Positions 18,040 to 27,993 of a DNA stretch of 64,000 nt are shown one piece after another; position 1 is the stretch's first letter, and each line of letters begins with the position of its first letter. The DNA comes from CAVVPY01 sp963750295 (GTDB taxonomy: Bacteria > Actinomycetota > Actinomycetes > Mycobacteriales > Jatrophihabitantaceae), in NCBI GenBank assembly GCA_963750295.1, contig CAVVPY010000005.1, positions 186,001 to 250,000 on the forward strand. Direction: 5' to 3'. A program made the position numbers and the translations under genes. The notes under the pieces are model-generated. The model was not told the DNA's origin, searched no databases, and was given only the letters and a program-made list of their open reading frames with translations.

Positions 18040-19815
18040 ATGGTGAGATCCGTGACCCCCACGCAGCGCGAGCCGAGCCCGGATCAGCCCGCACGGGCGG
18101 CGGAATCCGGCGGCGATGAGTCCGAAGTCGAGCTCGTCACCGCACCAGAGGGGTACTACACCCCGCGGATGCCGCGCGTCGGGCTCGCCGGACGCCTACC
18201 CGGCGGATCGCTTCCGTATCGCCTCGCCAACCGGATCGCGCGCGGGCACTACCTGCGCCGGATGCCGATGCGACTGCCCGCCGAACCGCCCACCCGCCTG
18301 ATCCGGCTCGGCGGACGCCTGCAGGTCGTCGAGACCGTCCCGGTCGCGACCGGGCGCCGCGCTGCGCTGGCGAACCGAGACCTCGTCGTCGACCTCTGCG
18401 AGCAGCTGTCGATCGAGTACTTCGCGATCCCCGAGTCCGACCCGTTGCGGCATCGCATCGGCGTCCCGGCCGAGGACTGGACGCGCCTGGTGACGGCGTT
18501 GCTGGCCGAGGGAACGCGCCGGCCGCTGTACTTCGGGGTGCAGGCCGTCACCCGGACCGGGGCCGAGCAACGGTGGTACGAGGGCTCGTGGCATCCGAAG
18601 GTGGCGCGAGCGGCCCTGGAACAGCCGGAACTCGAGGTCTTCCGCAGCCAGGCCGCGGGCGGGGCGCAAACCCCGTTCGGACGCCAGTCGGCCTGCGTGG
18701 TGGACCGCTGGTACCGCGACGAGAACCGCACGCTGGTGGCCCCGAGCCGCAACGAGCGCGCGCCCTGGGTCACGGCGAAGCACCAGGTGCCGGTCACCAC
18801 GACGATCGATGGGCGCGAGGTACGCACGTTCGACCTGTTCACCAGGCGCGACATCTTCGCCGTCGACTTTCCCGTGGACGCGGTGTACCTGTGGGTCGAC
18901 GGTTCGGACCCGGAGTGGGTTGCGCGCAAGCAGGCCGCGTCTGCCGGGGCCAACCGCGCTGACGAGGTGTTGCTGCTGTCGGACAGCATCGCCGAGGCAC
19001 GCTTTCGCGAGAGCGGGGAACTGCGGTACTCGATGCGGTCGCTCGAGCAATACGCCCCGTGGATCCGGCACATCTTCCTCGTGACCGACAAGCAGGTGCC
19101 GGACTGGCTCGATCAGTCCCACCCGAAGGTCCGCGTCGTCGATCACTCGGAACTGTTCGGCGATGCGGGCGCGCTGCCCACCTTCAACTCACATGCCATC
19201 GGTGCCCGGCTGCACCACATCGAGGGGCTGTCCGAGCAGTACCTGTATCTCAACGACGACGTCTTCCTCGGCCGGGATCAGGCCCCGAGCAACTACTTCC
19301 AGAGCAACGGCGTCTCGTACTTCTTCCTGTCGCGCTCCACGCTCGGCGATTCGGACGGCACCGATGCCCCCGCCCACGAGCAGGCCCGTCGCAACGTCGC
19401 TGACCTGCTGGCCCGCGACTTCGGCCGCACTCCGTCGCGTGCCTTCTTCCACACGCCGATCCCGCAGCGGCGCAGCACGATGTTCGAACTGGAGGCGCGG
19501 TATCCGGAGGAGTTCGCCCGCACGTGGCGCAGCCAGTTCCGCAGTGGCAGTGATCTCGAGATCAACTCGTGGCTGCACAACTACTACGGCTACCTCACCG
19601 GCGCGGCGTCCCCCGGCCGGATCCGGTACGACTACTTCGACCTGGCCGATCCGACCGCGAGGAAGCGGATGACGACCCTGGCCGCGGTTCGCGACAGGGA
19701 TGCGTTCTGCGTCAACGACAACCCGCTTGCCACCGCGGACCAACTCTCGCGCGCCGTCCGCTGGTTGCGCACCTATTTCCCGCAGCGATGCTCGTTCGAG
19801 GTTGCGGGTAGCTGA
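18040..19815 (+). CDS. Stealth family sugar-phosphate transferase 1
   Basis: 591-residue Stealth-type protein. CR1 is DAVYLWVDGSDPEW (about residue 280), CR2 runs from LRYSMRSLEQYAPWIRHIFLVTD to LSEQYLYLNDDVFLG (about 327-410), CR3 is the region FFHTPIPQRRSTMFELE onward (about 467-520) and CR4 is near VNDNP (about 558). Stealth enzymes transfer hexose-1-phosphate from nucleotide sugars and build phosphodiester-linked capsules. The 270-residue N-terminal region is of unknown role. Start may be the ATG at 18040 or GTG at 18043 or 18052. It is divergent from the GT2 operon with a shared promoter region of about 100 nt. Confidence 0.9.
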   Translation: MVRSVTPTQREPSPDQPARAAESGGDESEVELVTAPEGYYTPRMPRVGLAGRLPGGSLPYRLANRIARGHYLRRMPMRLPAEPPTRLIRLGGRLQVVETVPVATGRRAALANRDLVVDLCEQLSIEYFAIPESDPLRHRIGVPAEDWTRLVTALLAEGTRRPLYFGVQAVTRTGAEQRWYEGSWHPKVARAALEQPELEVFRSQAAGGAQTPFGRQSACVVDRWYRDENRTLVAPSRNERAPWVTAKHQVPVTTTIDGREVRTFDLFTRRDIFAVDFPVDAVYLWVDGSDPEWVARKQAASAGANRADEVLLLSDSIAEARFRESGELRYSMRSLEQYAPWIRHIFLVTDKQVPDWLDQSHPKVRVVDHSELFGDAGALPTFNSHAIGARLHHIEGLSEQYLYLNDDVFLGRDQAPSNYFQSNGVSYFFLSRSTLGDSDGTDAPAHEQARRNVADLLARDFGRTPSRAFFHTPIPQRRSTMFELEARYPEEFARTWRSQFRSGSDLEINSWLHNYYGYLTGAASPGRIRYDYFDLADPTARKRMTTLAAVRDRDAFCVNDNPLATADQLSRAVRWLRTYFPQRCSFEVAGS

Positions 19816-19924
19816 GGGTGGGCTGACGCCCGAGATGTCTCGCTCGTCAGGAAGCGTTCGTGAGCGTTGTTAGGCTTCCCATCAGCCAGCCAACACCCGC
19901 ACGCCGCAGCCAAGTGGGGGCCCT

Positions 19925-22519
19925 GTGAGTCCTGACACCGACGTCCTCGGGCATATCGGCCGGCCGGGTGTGCGGTTCTCGATCGTCTCGGCCGTCTACA
20001 ACGTCAACCGGTACCTCGGCGAGTTCATCGATTCGATCGAGAAGCAGACCTTCCCCCTCGACGCGGTTCAGGTCGTCGTTGTCGATGACGGCTCGACCGA
20101 CGAGTCCCTCACCACCCTCAAGGAGTGGGCGCAACGCCGGCCGGGACTGGTCACCGTGGTCTCGAAGGAGAACGGGGGGCAGGGCTCGGCCAGGAACAAG
20201 GGCCTCGAGTACGCGACCGGCGAGTGGATCACCTTCACCGATCCCGACGATTTCCTCGATCGCGAGTACCTGCAGCGGGTGGACGAGTTCCTGCGCGACA
20301 ACGCCGCCGCGGTGATGATCGCGACGAACCGGATCTACTACGAGGAGCGCACGAACGAGGTGCGCGACGGGCATCCGCTGCGGCGGATGTTCGAAGGCGG
20401 GGACCGCGCCGTCGATGTGACCAGGTTCCCGGAGTTCTTCCACGGGGCGGTCAACGCGGGATTCTTCCGCGCCGACATCCTCGAGCGCACGAAGCTTCGC
20501 TTCGACCTGCGCGTGCGTCCGAACTTCGAGGACGGGCACTTCTGCTGTTGCTACCTGCTCGAGGTGGACGTGCCCGTCGTCGGCTTCCTGCAGTCGGCGC
20601 GTTACCTCTACCGGCGGCGCGCGGACCGCACCTCGACGCTGCAGACCAGCCTGCTCGATCCCGACCGCTTCGTCTCCTCACCCCGCTACGGCCACCTCGA
20701 TGCGCTCCAGCGAGGCGCCAGGGCCAAGGGGGTGGCGCCGGAGTGGTTGCAGAACTTCGTGCTGTACGAGATGTCGTTCTACTTCACCGCCGACTCGAAG
20801 GTCACCGACGTCGCCACCGCTGCCTACGGCGAGGTTGCCGAGCAGTTCCTGCAGACGCTCAATGAGATCTCGCAACTGCTGAGCCCGTACGTCGTCGAGA
20901 GCTTCGCGCTGCGCCGCCTCGACAGCGCAGCGCGCGACATCCTGCTGCACTCGTTCACCGGCCAGTCGTGGGTCACCCCGTACGTCGTCGTGCACAAGAA
21001 CGATGATCAGCGCAACCGGGTCCAGCTTGCCTACCGCTACGTCGGTGACCGCCCGAGCGAGCGGATCCTGGTGCGTGGCCGGCCGTTCGAGCCGACCGAC
21101 GGCAAGGTACGCACGATCGAGTACTGGGGCCGCGCGCTGCTCATGGAGCGCCTGGTGTGGATTCCCGCGCGGGGCACGCTCCGGCTGATCATCAACGGCA
21201 ACCCGGTCGCGTTCCGGGGTGGGTGGCCGGAGCGGACGTTGACCCAGTTGCGGCCGGCTCAGCGCGAACGCCTGGCCGGGGTCGTGTCGCCGGTCGAGCC
21301 GCCGCGGCTCGGGCTGCGCGATCGGCTCGTTCGGCGGTTGGCGCACAGCGCGCCGGTGCGCCGTGTCTTCGGGAACGCGTGGGTGCTCCTGGACCGGCTG
21401 CACAACGCCGATGACAACGGTGAACGGTTGTTCAGGTACCTGCGCAAGAACCGCCGCCGCCACAACGCCTGGTTCGTCCTGCGCAAGGACACGCCGGACT
21501 GGAAGCGGCTACGCAGCGACGGGTACCGGCGGGTCGTTCCGCACGGGTCGCTGCGGTGGGAACTGTTGATGCTCAACTGCAAGCACCTGATCTCGTCCCA
21601 CTCGGACGTGGAGGTCTGCCGACCGCCCGCGATCGTCAAGTACGGCGAGCCGCAATGGCGATTCACCTTCCTTCAGCACGGCGTGATCAAGGACGACATC
21701 TCGCGCTGGCTCAATCCCAAGCGCATCGACCTGTTCATCACGAGCACGCCGATGGAGCACGCCTCGATCATCGGCGACGACACCCCCTACGTCTTCACCA
21801 GCTACGAGGTGAAGATGACCGGACTGCCCCGCTTCGACCGGTTGCGGGAACTCGGCGCGCAGGTCGCGCCGTCCGAGCGGACGTACCTGCTCGTCTGCCC
21901 GACCTGGCGGCACTGGCTCAACGAAGCCAAGGTGCCCGGCTCGCACGAACGCGAGATCGTCGCGGACTTCGAGGACACCGAGTATGCGCAGATGTGGCTC
22001 GGCTTCCTGCGCGATGACCGGCTGCGCGAGATCGCCGAGCGTGAGCGGCTTCAGATCGGGTTCATGCCGCACCCGAACATCCAGCCGGTGCTGGACAGCC
22101 TCGGTCTGCCCGAACACGTGACGGCGCTGCGCTTCGCCGGGCAGGATGTTCAGCGCACGTTCGCCCAGGCGGCAATGGTCGTCACCGACTACTCGTCCAT
22201 GGCGTTCAATGCGGCCTATATCGAGCGGCCGGTCGTCTACTTCCAGTTCGACGCGGAGATCGTGCACCGCGGCGGACACCTCGGCCGTTACGGCTACTTC
22301 GACTACGAGCAGCACGGCTTCGGTCCGGTTGCCACCTCGGTGGACCAGGCGATCGCCGGTGTTCGGGCAGGGCTGGCGAACGGCCGCGTCCCTGCGAGGA
22401 CGTACCTGGACCGCATCCAGGCGACGTTCCCGAACCGGGACGGGCAGTGCTGTTCGCGCGTCGTGGCGGCGATCGAGGCGATGAGCCGACCGCCGAAGGT
22501 CGACGCCGGCGGCGGTTGA
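19925..22519 (+). CDS. Bimodular GT2 + TagF-like glycerophosphotransferase
   Basis: 864-residue two-domain enzyme. The N-terminal GT2 module (about 15-250) has FSIVSAVYNV, VVVDDGSTDES and TFTDPDDFLD (metal-binding motif). The C-terminal module (about 480-850) matches CDP-glycerol:poly(glycerophosphate) glycerophosphotransferases: LQHGVIKDD with the conserved His, MPHPN and TDYSSMAFNAAYIERP. The middle stretch is a linker of beta-rich sequence. Such an enzyme would add sugars and polyol-phosphate units alternately, making a teichoic-acid-like chain. GTG start with a G-rich ribosome site. No signal peptide, so it acts on the cytoplasmic face. Confidence 0.88.
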   Translation: MSPDTDVLGHIGRPGVRFSIVSAVYNVNRYLGEFIDSIEKQTFPLDAVQVVVVDDGSTDESLTTLKEWAQRRPGLVTVVSKENGGQGSARNKGLEYATGEWITFTDPDDFLDREYLQRVDEFLRDNAAAVMIATNRIYYEERTNEVRDGHPLRRMFEGGDRAVDVTRFPEFFHGAVNAGFFRADILERTKLRFDLRVRPNFEDGHFCCCYLLEVDVPVVGFLQSARYLYRRRADRTSTLQTSLLDPDRFVSSPRYGHLDALQRGARAKGVAPEWLQNFVLYEMSFYFTADSKVTDVATAAYGEVAEQFLQTLNEISQLLSPYVVESFALRRLDSAARDILLHSFTGQSWVTPYVVVHKNDDQRNRVQLAYRYVGDRPSERILVRGRPFEPTDGKVRTIEYWGRALLMERLVWIPARGTLRLIINGNPVAFRGGWPERTLTQLRPAQRERLAGVVSPVEPPRLGLRDRLVRRLAHSAPVRRVFGNAWVLLDRLHNADDNGERLFRYLRKNRRRHNAWFVLRKDTPDWKRLRSDGYRRVVPHGSLRWELLMLNCKHLISSHSDVEVCRPPAIVKYGEPQWRFTFLQHGVIKDDISRWLNPKRIDLFITSTPMEHASIIGDDTPYVFTSYEVKMTGLPRFDRLRELGAQVAPSERTYLLVCPTWRHWLNEAKVPGSHEREIVADFEDTEYAQMWLGFLRDDRLREIAERERLQIGFMPHPNIQPVLDSLGLPEHVTALRFAGQDVQRTFAQAAMVVTDYSSMAFNAAYIERPVVYFQFDAEIVHRGGHLGRYGYFDYEQHGFGPVATSVDQAIAGVRAGLANGRVPARTYLDRIQATFPNRDGQCCSRVVAAIEAMSRPPKVDAGGG

Positions 22520-22524
22520 GCCTG

Positions 22525-23580
22525 CTACTGCTTGCCGGGCCGGGCAACGAGGCGGCGGCGCAGCCGACTCAGCACCGATCGGGTCTTCGCCGGTGCGTCG
22601 TGCGTCGGCGCGGTGGCACGGCTGTCCAACTGCTTCTGCAGGTCGTCGGCACGAGCGCGTTCGGCGGCGACCTCGTCGCGCAACGCGGAGGCACGGTCAC
22701 GTAGCTCACTGATCCGTCGGCCGAGAGTGGCCCGGAGTTCGGCCTCGGCGAGTGCCGCCTCGGTCCAGGGCGCGGCCGCGGTGATGGCTGCGAAGTCCCA
22801 GCGGTCGCCGAAGCGAGTGAAATCGTCGGCGTAGATGCGCTCGATCTTCTCGCGCACACCGTCGGCGAACACGGCGGCGTTCGTGCGCAGTGGAGTGTCG
22901 TTGGCCTGCGGCAGCAGTAAGCCACTCGACATGCCGACGGAGGCCAGATGCGCCTGCAGTTCGCTACGTAGCGTGCCCATCTCGGTGATGTCATAGATGC
23001 GCGAGTACCGGATCTTGTTCAGCAGCAGCAGTCTCGTCTGGGACTTGAAGTGGTTGTCCTTCATCAGCAGCGGATGGCGGGGGTCGCCGTCGAGCGCGTC
23101 GACGAAGCCGGCGAAGCTCGCCCGCACCGCCTCGGCGTCGAAGCTAGTGCGCGGGTACCACGGCTGGTCGCGCCACTGGGTGTAGCCGGCGTTCTCGAGC
23201 AGCAGCTTGTTCTGCCAGGCCGAGAACAAGCGACCACGCGGATCACGGACGACACCGAAGATGAACCAGCCCTGAGCCGGATCGATCGTGGCGCGCACCT
23301 GCGGATCGACCCGGTTCATGGTCAGCGCCCGACGCCACAAACTGCGGTTGTGGACGGCCTCATGGTCGGTGGTGTAGGTCCGCAGACCCGCCTTGAACCC
23401 GGTCAGGTCCTCGCCGGCGATCGCGGCGGTCATCCACTTCAGGCTCGTGCACGCGTTCTTGTTCAGCGCGACGAACACCAGCCGCGCCTCGGGGACGACG
23501 TACACCCGCGGGTCGGCACCGACCTTGGCCAGGCGATCAGCCGTGTCGTCCGCGGCAGACGCGACCGACTCCTCGTGCAC
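22525..23580 (-). CDS. Sulfotransferase family protein with C-terminal coiled coil
   Basis: About 351 residues. VFVALNKNACTSLKWM is the PAPS 5'-phosphosulfate loop (with NAC in place of the more usual KTG) and FGVVRDPRGRLFSAW the 3'-phosphate motif, as in carbohydrate sulfotransferases. A heptad-rich stretch (about 275-330, Glu/Arg/Ala rich) predicts a coiled coil, ending in a basic tail. An ATG at 23586 directly abuts AGGAG, so the GTG at 23580, 6 nt away from that site, is the likelier start. It is convergent with the GT2-TagF gene (5-nt gap). Substrate is probably the cluster's polymer, by context only. Confidence 0.82.
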   Translation of the reverse strand: MHEESVASAADDTADRLAKVGADPRVYVVPEARLVFVALNKNACTSLKWMTAAIAGEDLTGFKAGLRTYTTDHEAVHNRSLWRRALTMNRVDPQVRATIDPAQGWFIFGVVRDPRGRLFSAWQNKLLLENAGYTQWRDQPWYPRTSFDAEAVRASFAGFVDALDGDPRHPLLMKDNHFKSQTRLLLLNKIRYSRIYDITEMGTLRSELQAHLASVGMSSGLLLPQANDTPLRTNAAVFADGVREKIERIYADDFTRFGDRWDFAAITAAAPWTEAALAEAELRATLGRRISELRDRASALRDEVAAERARADDLQKQLDSRATAPTHDAPAKTRSVLSRLRRRLVARPGKQ

Positions 23581-23630
23581 GGACATCTCCTATGAACCGC
23601 TCGGCGTGGCTTCGCCGTCCAACATACGGC

Positions 23631-25319
23631 TCACGGCCGCGGTGCGGAGAGCTCGAAGGGGCTCGGCACGGGAAAGTAGCGCTCGAAGAAGTCGGCCATG
23701 ATCAGCCGCTGCGCCTCGATCCGGTCCGGGCTCGACTCGGTGTCGTTGAGGCAGAACACGTCCGCGTGCCGGGTGCGCAGCAGGTTGCCCAGGCGCCGGT
23801 GCGCGTCGACCCGGGCGATGTCCTGGTAGACGTAGACGATCTCGCCCGGCACCGCACGGCCGAGCCCGTATGCGTAGTAGTGGTGCAGCGCCGAGGTGAT
23901 CGACACGTCGTCGTGGTGCCGGAACCGGGACCGTGCGACGTCGGCGAAGACCTCGGGGTGGCGTTGCTCCATCTCGACCAGCACCGAACGCAGCTGTGGA
24001 TGCGGCGTGTGCTTGAACTTGTTGGTGATCGTCGCTTCGAAGCGCTCCTCGATCAGTTGCCGGTTGCGCTTGGCCGCACTCATCACCGGCAGGTCGAGGT
24101 GGGACGGCACGTCGATGTCGAGCGTCGCCGGTGAGAGGAAGAACTTTCCCAGGCCGTTGCCGTGGAAGAACAGTTCCGGCAGCACGGGCCGGGCGAAGAA
24201 CACGTCGTCGTTGACGTAGAGGTACTGCTCGGACAGCCCGTCGATGTGATGCAGCTGCGACTCGATAGCGTGCGAGTTGAACACCGGCAGGACGGACGGG
24301 TCACCGAAGATCTCGGTGTGGTCGACCACCCGGATCTTCGGGTGCGAGACGTCCAACCACGCCGGCACCTGCGCGTCGGTGACGATGTAGATCCGGTTCA
24401 CCCAGCTGGCGTACGCGGCGACCGAGCGCAGCGAGTAGCGCAGCTCGTCCCGGGAGACGTAACGCGAGTCGTGGTCGGCCGTGCGATTGCGGTCGGCCGC
24501 GTCGGTGTGCTCCAGCTTTCGCTGCAGCCAGGACGGGTCCGCGCCGTCCACCCACGTGTAGACGAGGTCGACCGGTGCCTGCACGTCGAACAAGGAGGGC
24601 AGGATCGCGCTCGGCGGCCAGTGGGCCGGCGACTCGGTCGCCGCCTGCCAGGTGCTCGGCGCGAGATAGGCGACCACCGACGGTGTCGGCGCCAGCCGCG
24701 TCCCGGGCAGGAACATCCCGCCGTCGGGGCGGGGGACGGTGTCGGAATCGATGCGCCGCCAGAAGTCGAGCTCGCACCCGACCGCCGCGGTGTCGAGGAG
24801 GTGTCCGCTCGCCGAACCCAGCACCGGGTAGATGCGCAGCCCGCTGGCCGTGGTGAGCTGCTGTGCGTGGAGCGAATCGGCGCGGACGGCGTGGCTGCTC
24901 GGTCCGCGGACCGACGGCGGCGCACCGAGCGCCTCGACCGCCCAATGGGGGCCGCGCAGGTGCGCCGCGAGGGCGGCCAGCGTGGCGCCGCGGTGCTCGA
25001 CGGACACCCCGAGGCGGGTCGGCCGGCCGCGATTGCCCGGGACGCCGACGTGCGGGATGCCCTCGTCGTCGAGCGCGCGGGACACCGTCGCGACGAGGTC
25101 CGCGCGCAGGACATGAGCATCGAAATGATCAGCCAGCTGTGCGCGCAAACCATGGCGGTTGACCGTCCCGGTCAGGTAGCCGTCGGCCAGCGGTGGCCCC
25201 ACCGACGCGCGCCGCACTCGCTGCTGCCACGGCATTTCCCCGTACCGCGTGCGGACGAGGGTATGCAACAGCGGCTCGGGCAGTCGCTGCGCGACCCGAC
25301 GGCGCGCCTTACGCAGCAT
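23631..25319 (-). CDS. Stealth family sugar-phosphate transferase 2
   Basis: 562-residue second Stealth protein. CR1 is DLVYTWVDGADPSW (about residue 248), CR2 includes RYSLRSVAAYASWVNRIYIVTD and LSEQYLYVNDDVFFA, CR3 starts at FKHTPHPQLRSVLVEME, and CR4 is near FCLNDTE. It differs clearly from the first Stealth protein in its N-terminal 240 residues, so the two are likely to transfer different sugar phosphates or act on different acceptors. It follows the sulfotransferase on the same strand and is divergent from the second sulfotransferase gene. Confidence 0.9.
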   Translation of the reverse strand: MLRKARRRVAQRLPEPLLHTLVRTRYGEMPWQQRVRRASVGPPLADGYLTGTVNRHGLRAQLADHFDAHVLRADLVATVSRALDDEGIPHVGVPGNRGRPTRLGVSVEHRGATLAALAAHLRGPHWAVEALGAPPSVRGPSSHAVRADSLHAQQLTTASGLRIYPVLGSASGHLLDTAAVGCELDFWRRIDSDTVPRPDGGMFLPGTRLAPTPSVVAYLAPSTWQAATESPAHWPPSAILPSLFDVQAPVDLVYTWVDGADPSWLQRKLEHTDAADRNRTADHDSRYVSRDELRYSLRSVAAYASWVNRIYIVTDAQVPAWLDVSHPKIRVVDHTEIFGDPSVLPVFNSHAIESQLHHIDGLSEQYLYVNDDVFFARPVLPELFFHGNGLGKFFLSPATLDIDVPSHLDLPVMSAAKRNRQLIEERFEATITNKFKHTPHPQLRSVLVEMEQRHPEVFADVARSRFRHHDDVSITSALHHYYAYGLGRAVPGEIVYVYQDIARVDAHRRLGNLLRTRHADVFCLNDTESSPDRIEAQRLIMADFFERYFPVPSPFELSAPRP

Positions 25320-25459
25320 CAGGACACCGTCCCCATCGCGCGTCGGACTCTAGCGGAGGCAGCCGATCGGCCCTCAGCGTGCGCATGGCGTCGGGCATAC
25401 TGTGACTATCCATCAACGATCGTTCAACATCGGCCAACCCCCCGAGGCCTGGAGGCGAA

Positions 25460-26806
25460 GTGTCCGACCGCGCGGCCAAGCCGGGCAAGGATCACATCCT
25501 GATCGTCGGTCCGGGCAAGACCGGCACCACTGGGCTCTACGCCTCGATCAAGCGAGGTCTGCAGCAGTTCGGCGTCCAAGCGGTGTCGGTCTTCGAGCCG
25601 CCGAACTCGGCGCCGATCGACAACCTGTTCACGCTGGCCCCCGGCATGCCGGTCCTGGTCAAGACGACGATGGACTCGGCCAAGCAGACCGTGCCGGATC
25701 CGCAGGTCTACGACCGCCGGGTGATGACCGTCCGTGACCCCCGCGACGTCGTGATCAGTTCGCTGCTGTTCCGACCGCTGACCGTGGCGTCCTTGCGCCG
25801 CACCGATGACCGCGTCATCGAGGAGTTCGTCCGCGGCCTCGAGGCCAAACAGGCCGATCCGTCCGCGGTGTCGGTGCGTGACTTGTTCGACCTGGCCGAG
25901 CGGCTGCAGATCGGGTCGTCGCCGTTCGCCAGCCAGGTCAAGAACCTCCGCGCCCAGCGCGATTTCATGGCGAAGTACCCCGTGCACCTGATGCACTACG
26001 AGCGTTTCGTCGTCGGCGACCTCGGCGATCTGTCGTCCTACCTCGGCTTCGAGGTCGAGAACGTCTCGGCGTCCGAGTCGTCGATGTTCGGGCACATCTC
26101 GCGCTCCCAGGCGTCCGGCGAGTTCAAGCAGTGGTTTCGCGCCGACGATCTCGAGTACTTCAACGAGATGTTCGCCGAGCACCTGGCGGCCTTCGACTAT
26201 CCGCTCGACGCCGAACTCGCAGCGAGCCCGACGATCGCTCCCGAGACCGGCAGCGAGTACGTGCGCAGTCGCTACGCGCAACGGCGGGCGAATCTCACCC
26301 GCGCGGCCGCCGCTCGCGGTTCGGAGTGGACGCCGGAGTCGGTCGACTCGATCGAGTCGCTGAACCGGCTGATCGACTACGGCTCGGACGGTGACTCGTC
26401 GGCGTGCGTGCGGGTCGCCGAGGTCCTCATCGGTGGGCACCTCGGACCGGCGGTGGGCGACGCGTCGGACGCGCTGAACTGGGCGCGCGCCGGTGCCCGG
26501 CTGGGCAACCCGCGCGGCATCGCGCTGACGATCAGGCTGCTGCGCAAGGCAGCCGGTGACGACGCCGAACTGCACCGCGAACTTCGCCGCTGGATGACCT
26601 ACGACGCGATGCGCCGCAGCCGTCGCTCGGCCGATGACAAGGCGCAGATCGCCGGGCTGGAGAACGAGCTGAAGAGCCTGCGCGAGTCGACCAAACTGCG
26701 CGTCGGCGACCACTTGGTCGAAGCTGCCCGTAATCCGCGACGCAACGGTCGCGCAGCGGTCAAGGAACTGCGCAGTCTGTGGCGCGAGCGCAAGCGCCTT
26801 TCGTGA
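25460..26806 (+). CDS. Sulfotransferase domain protein with Sel1-like repeat and coiled coil
   Basis: 448 residues from a GTG with GGAGG upstream. IVGPGKTGTTGLY is the PAPS-binding P-loop and MTVRDPRDVVISSLLF the 3'-phosphate motif. Around residues 310-365 a helical segment with DALNWARAGARLGNPRG looks like a Sel1/TPR repeat, followed by a short coiled coil and a basic C-terminus. The architecture suggests a sulfotransferase with a protein-interaction tail. It overlaps the epimerase gene by 4 nt. Sulfation of the cluster's polymer is inferred from location. Confidence 0.8.
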   Translation: MSDRAAKPGKDHILIVGPGKTGTTGLYASIKRGLQQFGVQAVSVFEPPNSAPIDNLFTLAPGMPVLVKTTMDSAKQTVPDPQVYDRRVMTVRDPRDVVISSLLFRPLTVASLRRTDDRVIEEFVRGLEAKQADPSAVSVRDLFDLAERLQIGSSPFASQVKNLRAQRDFMAKYPVHLMHYERFVVGDLGDLSSYLGFEVENVSASESSMFGHISRSQASGEFKQWFRADDLEYFNEMFAEHLAAFDYPLDAELAASPTIAPETGSEYVRSRYAQRRANLTRAAAARGSEWTPESVDSIESLNRLIDYGSDGDSSACVRVAEVLIGGHLGPAVGDASDALNWARAGARLGNPRGIALTIRLLRKAAGDDAELHRELRRWMTYDAMRRSRRSADDKAQIAGLENELKSLRESTKLRVGDHLVEAARNPRRNGRAAVKELRSLWRERKRLS

Positions 26807-27729
26807 AAGTCGTCGTCACCGGCGGCGCGGGATTCATCGGCGCGAACCTGTGCCGGGCACTGGCCACCGATCCGGCGATCGATTCGGTCCTCGCGCTCGA
26901 CGACCTGTCCTCGGGCCACGCGTCGAACCTCGACGGCGTGGACGCGACGCTGGTGCGCGGATCGATCCTCGACCTCGCGCTGCTCGACGAATGCCTGAGC
27001 GGTGCCGCGGCCGTCGTCCACCTTGCGGCGCTGGCGTCGGTCCCGCTGTCGATCGACGATCCGCTCCGGACGCACGAGGTCAACGTGACCGGAACGCTGG
27101 CCGTGCTCGAGGCGGCCCGACGTGCCGGTGACGCGCACGTGGTCGTGGCGTCCTCGGCGGCGGTCTACGGGGCCGAGCCGGCGCTGCCCAATCACGAAGG
27201 GCTCGCTCCCGCGCCCGTCAGCCCGTACGCGGCGAGCAAGCTGGCGACCGAGGCCTACGCGCTCAGCCATCAGCAGGCCTACCGGCTGCCGGTGCTGGCG
27301 CTGCGCTTCTTCAACATCTACGGCCCGTGGCAGCCACCGGGACACGTCTACTCGGCGGCGATCCCGGCGTTCGTGTCCGCCGCGCTCGCCGACGAACCGG
27401 TGCGCATCTTCGGCGACGGCAAGCAGACCCGCGACTTCACCCATGTCGACACCGTGACGTCCGTCCTCACCTCGGCGGTGACCCGGCGGGTGACCCACGA
27501 CGGCCCGGTGAACCTGGCCGGCGGCAGCACCACCGACCTGCTGACGGTGATCGACGTCCTGGGCGAGCTGCTGGGCGCCCCGGTACCGGTGTCACACGAG
27601 CCCGAGCGGGCCGGCGACGTGCGGCACTCGCACGCCGACAACGCGCTGTTGCTGCGGCTGTTCCCCGAGCTGACCCCGGTACCGCTGGCCGACGGTCTTC
27701 GGGCGACGATCGACTGGTTCCGTCGCTGA
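26803..27729 (+). CDS. NAD-dependent sugar epimerase/dehydratase (GalE-like SDR)
   Basis: 308-residue extended SDR. The Rossmann loop is VTGGAGFIGAN and the catalytic pair is in SPYAASK (YxxxK), with LRFFNIYGPWQPPG as the usual nucleotide-sugar segment. It is typical of UDP-sugar 4-epimerases that supply glycans. The GTG at 26803 overlaps the sulfotransferase stop (GTGA), and the MKVVVTGGAG start fits the family; the frame opening at 26779 is unlikely. It is the last gene of the polymer cluster, probably providing a nucleotide sugar for the GT2 or Stealth enzymes. Confidence 0.9.
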   Translation: MKVVVTGGAGFIGANLCRALATDPAIDSVLALDDLSSGHASNLDGVDATLVRGSILDLALLDECLSGAAAVVHLAALASVPLSIDDPLRTHEVNVTGTLAVLEAARRAGDAHVVVASSAAVYGAEPALPNHEGLAPAPVSPYAASKLATEAYALSHQQAYRLPVLALRFFNIYGPWQPPGHVYSAAIPAFVSAALADEPVRIFGDGKQTRDFTHVDTVTSVLTSAVTRRVTHDGPVNLAGGSTTDLLTVIDVLGELLGAPVPVSHEPERAGDVRHSHADNALLLRLFPELTPVPLADGLRATIDWFRR

Positions 27730-27993
27730 CCCGGTCCCGCCTGCACCTGCTGTCGCGGGGTGGGGCATCGCCGACATCACTTCAGCGGCTCGGTCAGCGG
27801 TCTTGCCGTCTGGGTCGTCGGTTCGCGCCGAGGGATCACGAGTCGGTCGGGAGAGTTCGGTTCGTTGAAGGCGTTGGTGGCAGTGAGATGCGCGATGGCC
27901 TGGTCTCGGCCGCCCTGGTCTCGGCGCAGTGGCCTTGGTCGTGGCCGAGGACCTGCACGTCCGAGAAGCTCGCTCGAGTGATCGGATGTGATG
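27730..27993. other. 264-bp spacer without a gene
   Basis: Between the epimerase and tRNA-Leu. No ORF with supportive codon pattern, no clear terminator hairpin and no repeat was seen. Confidence 0.5.
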
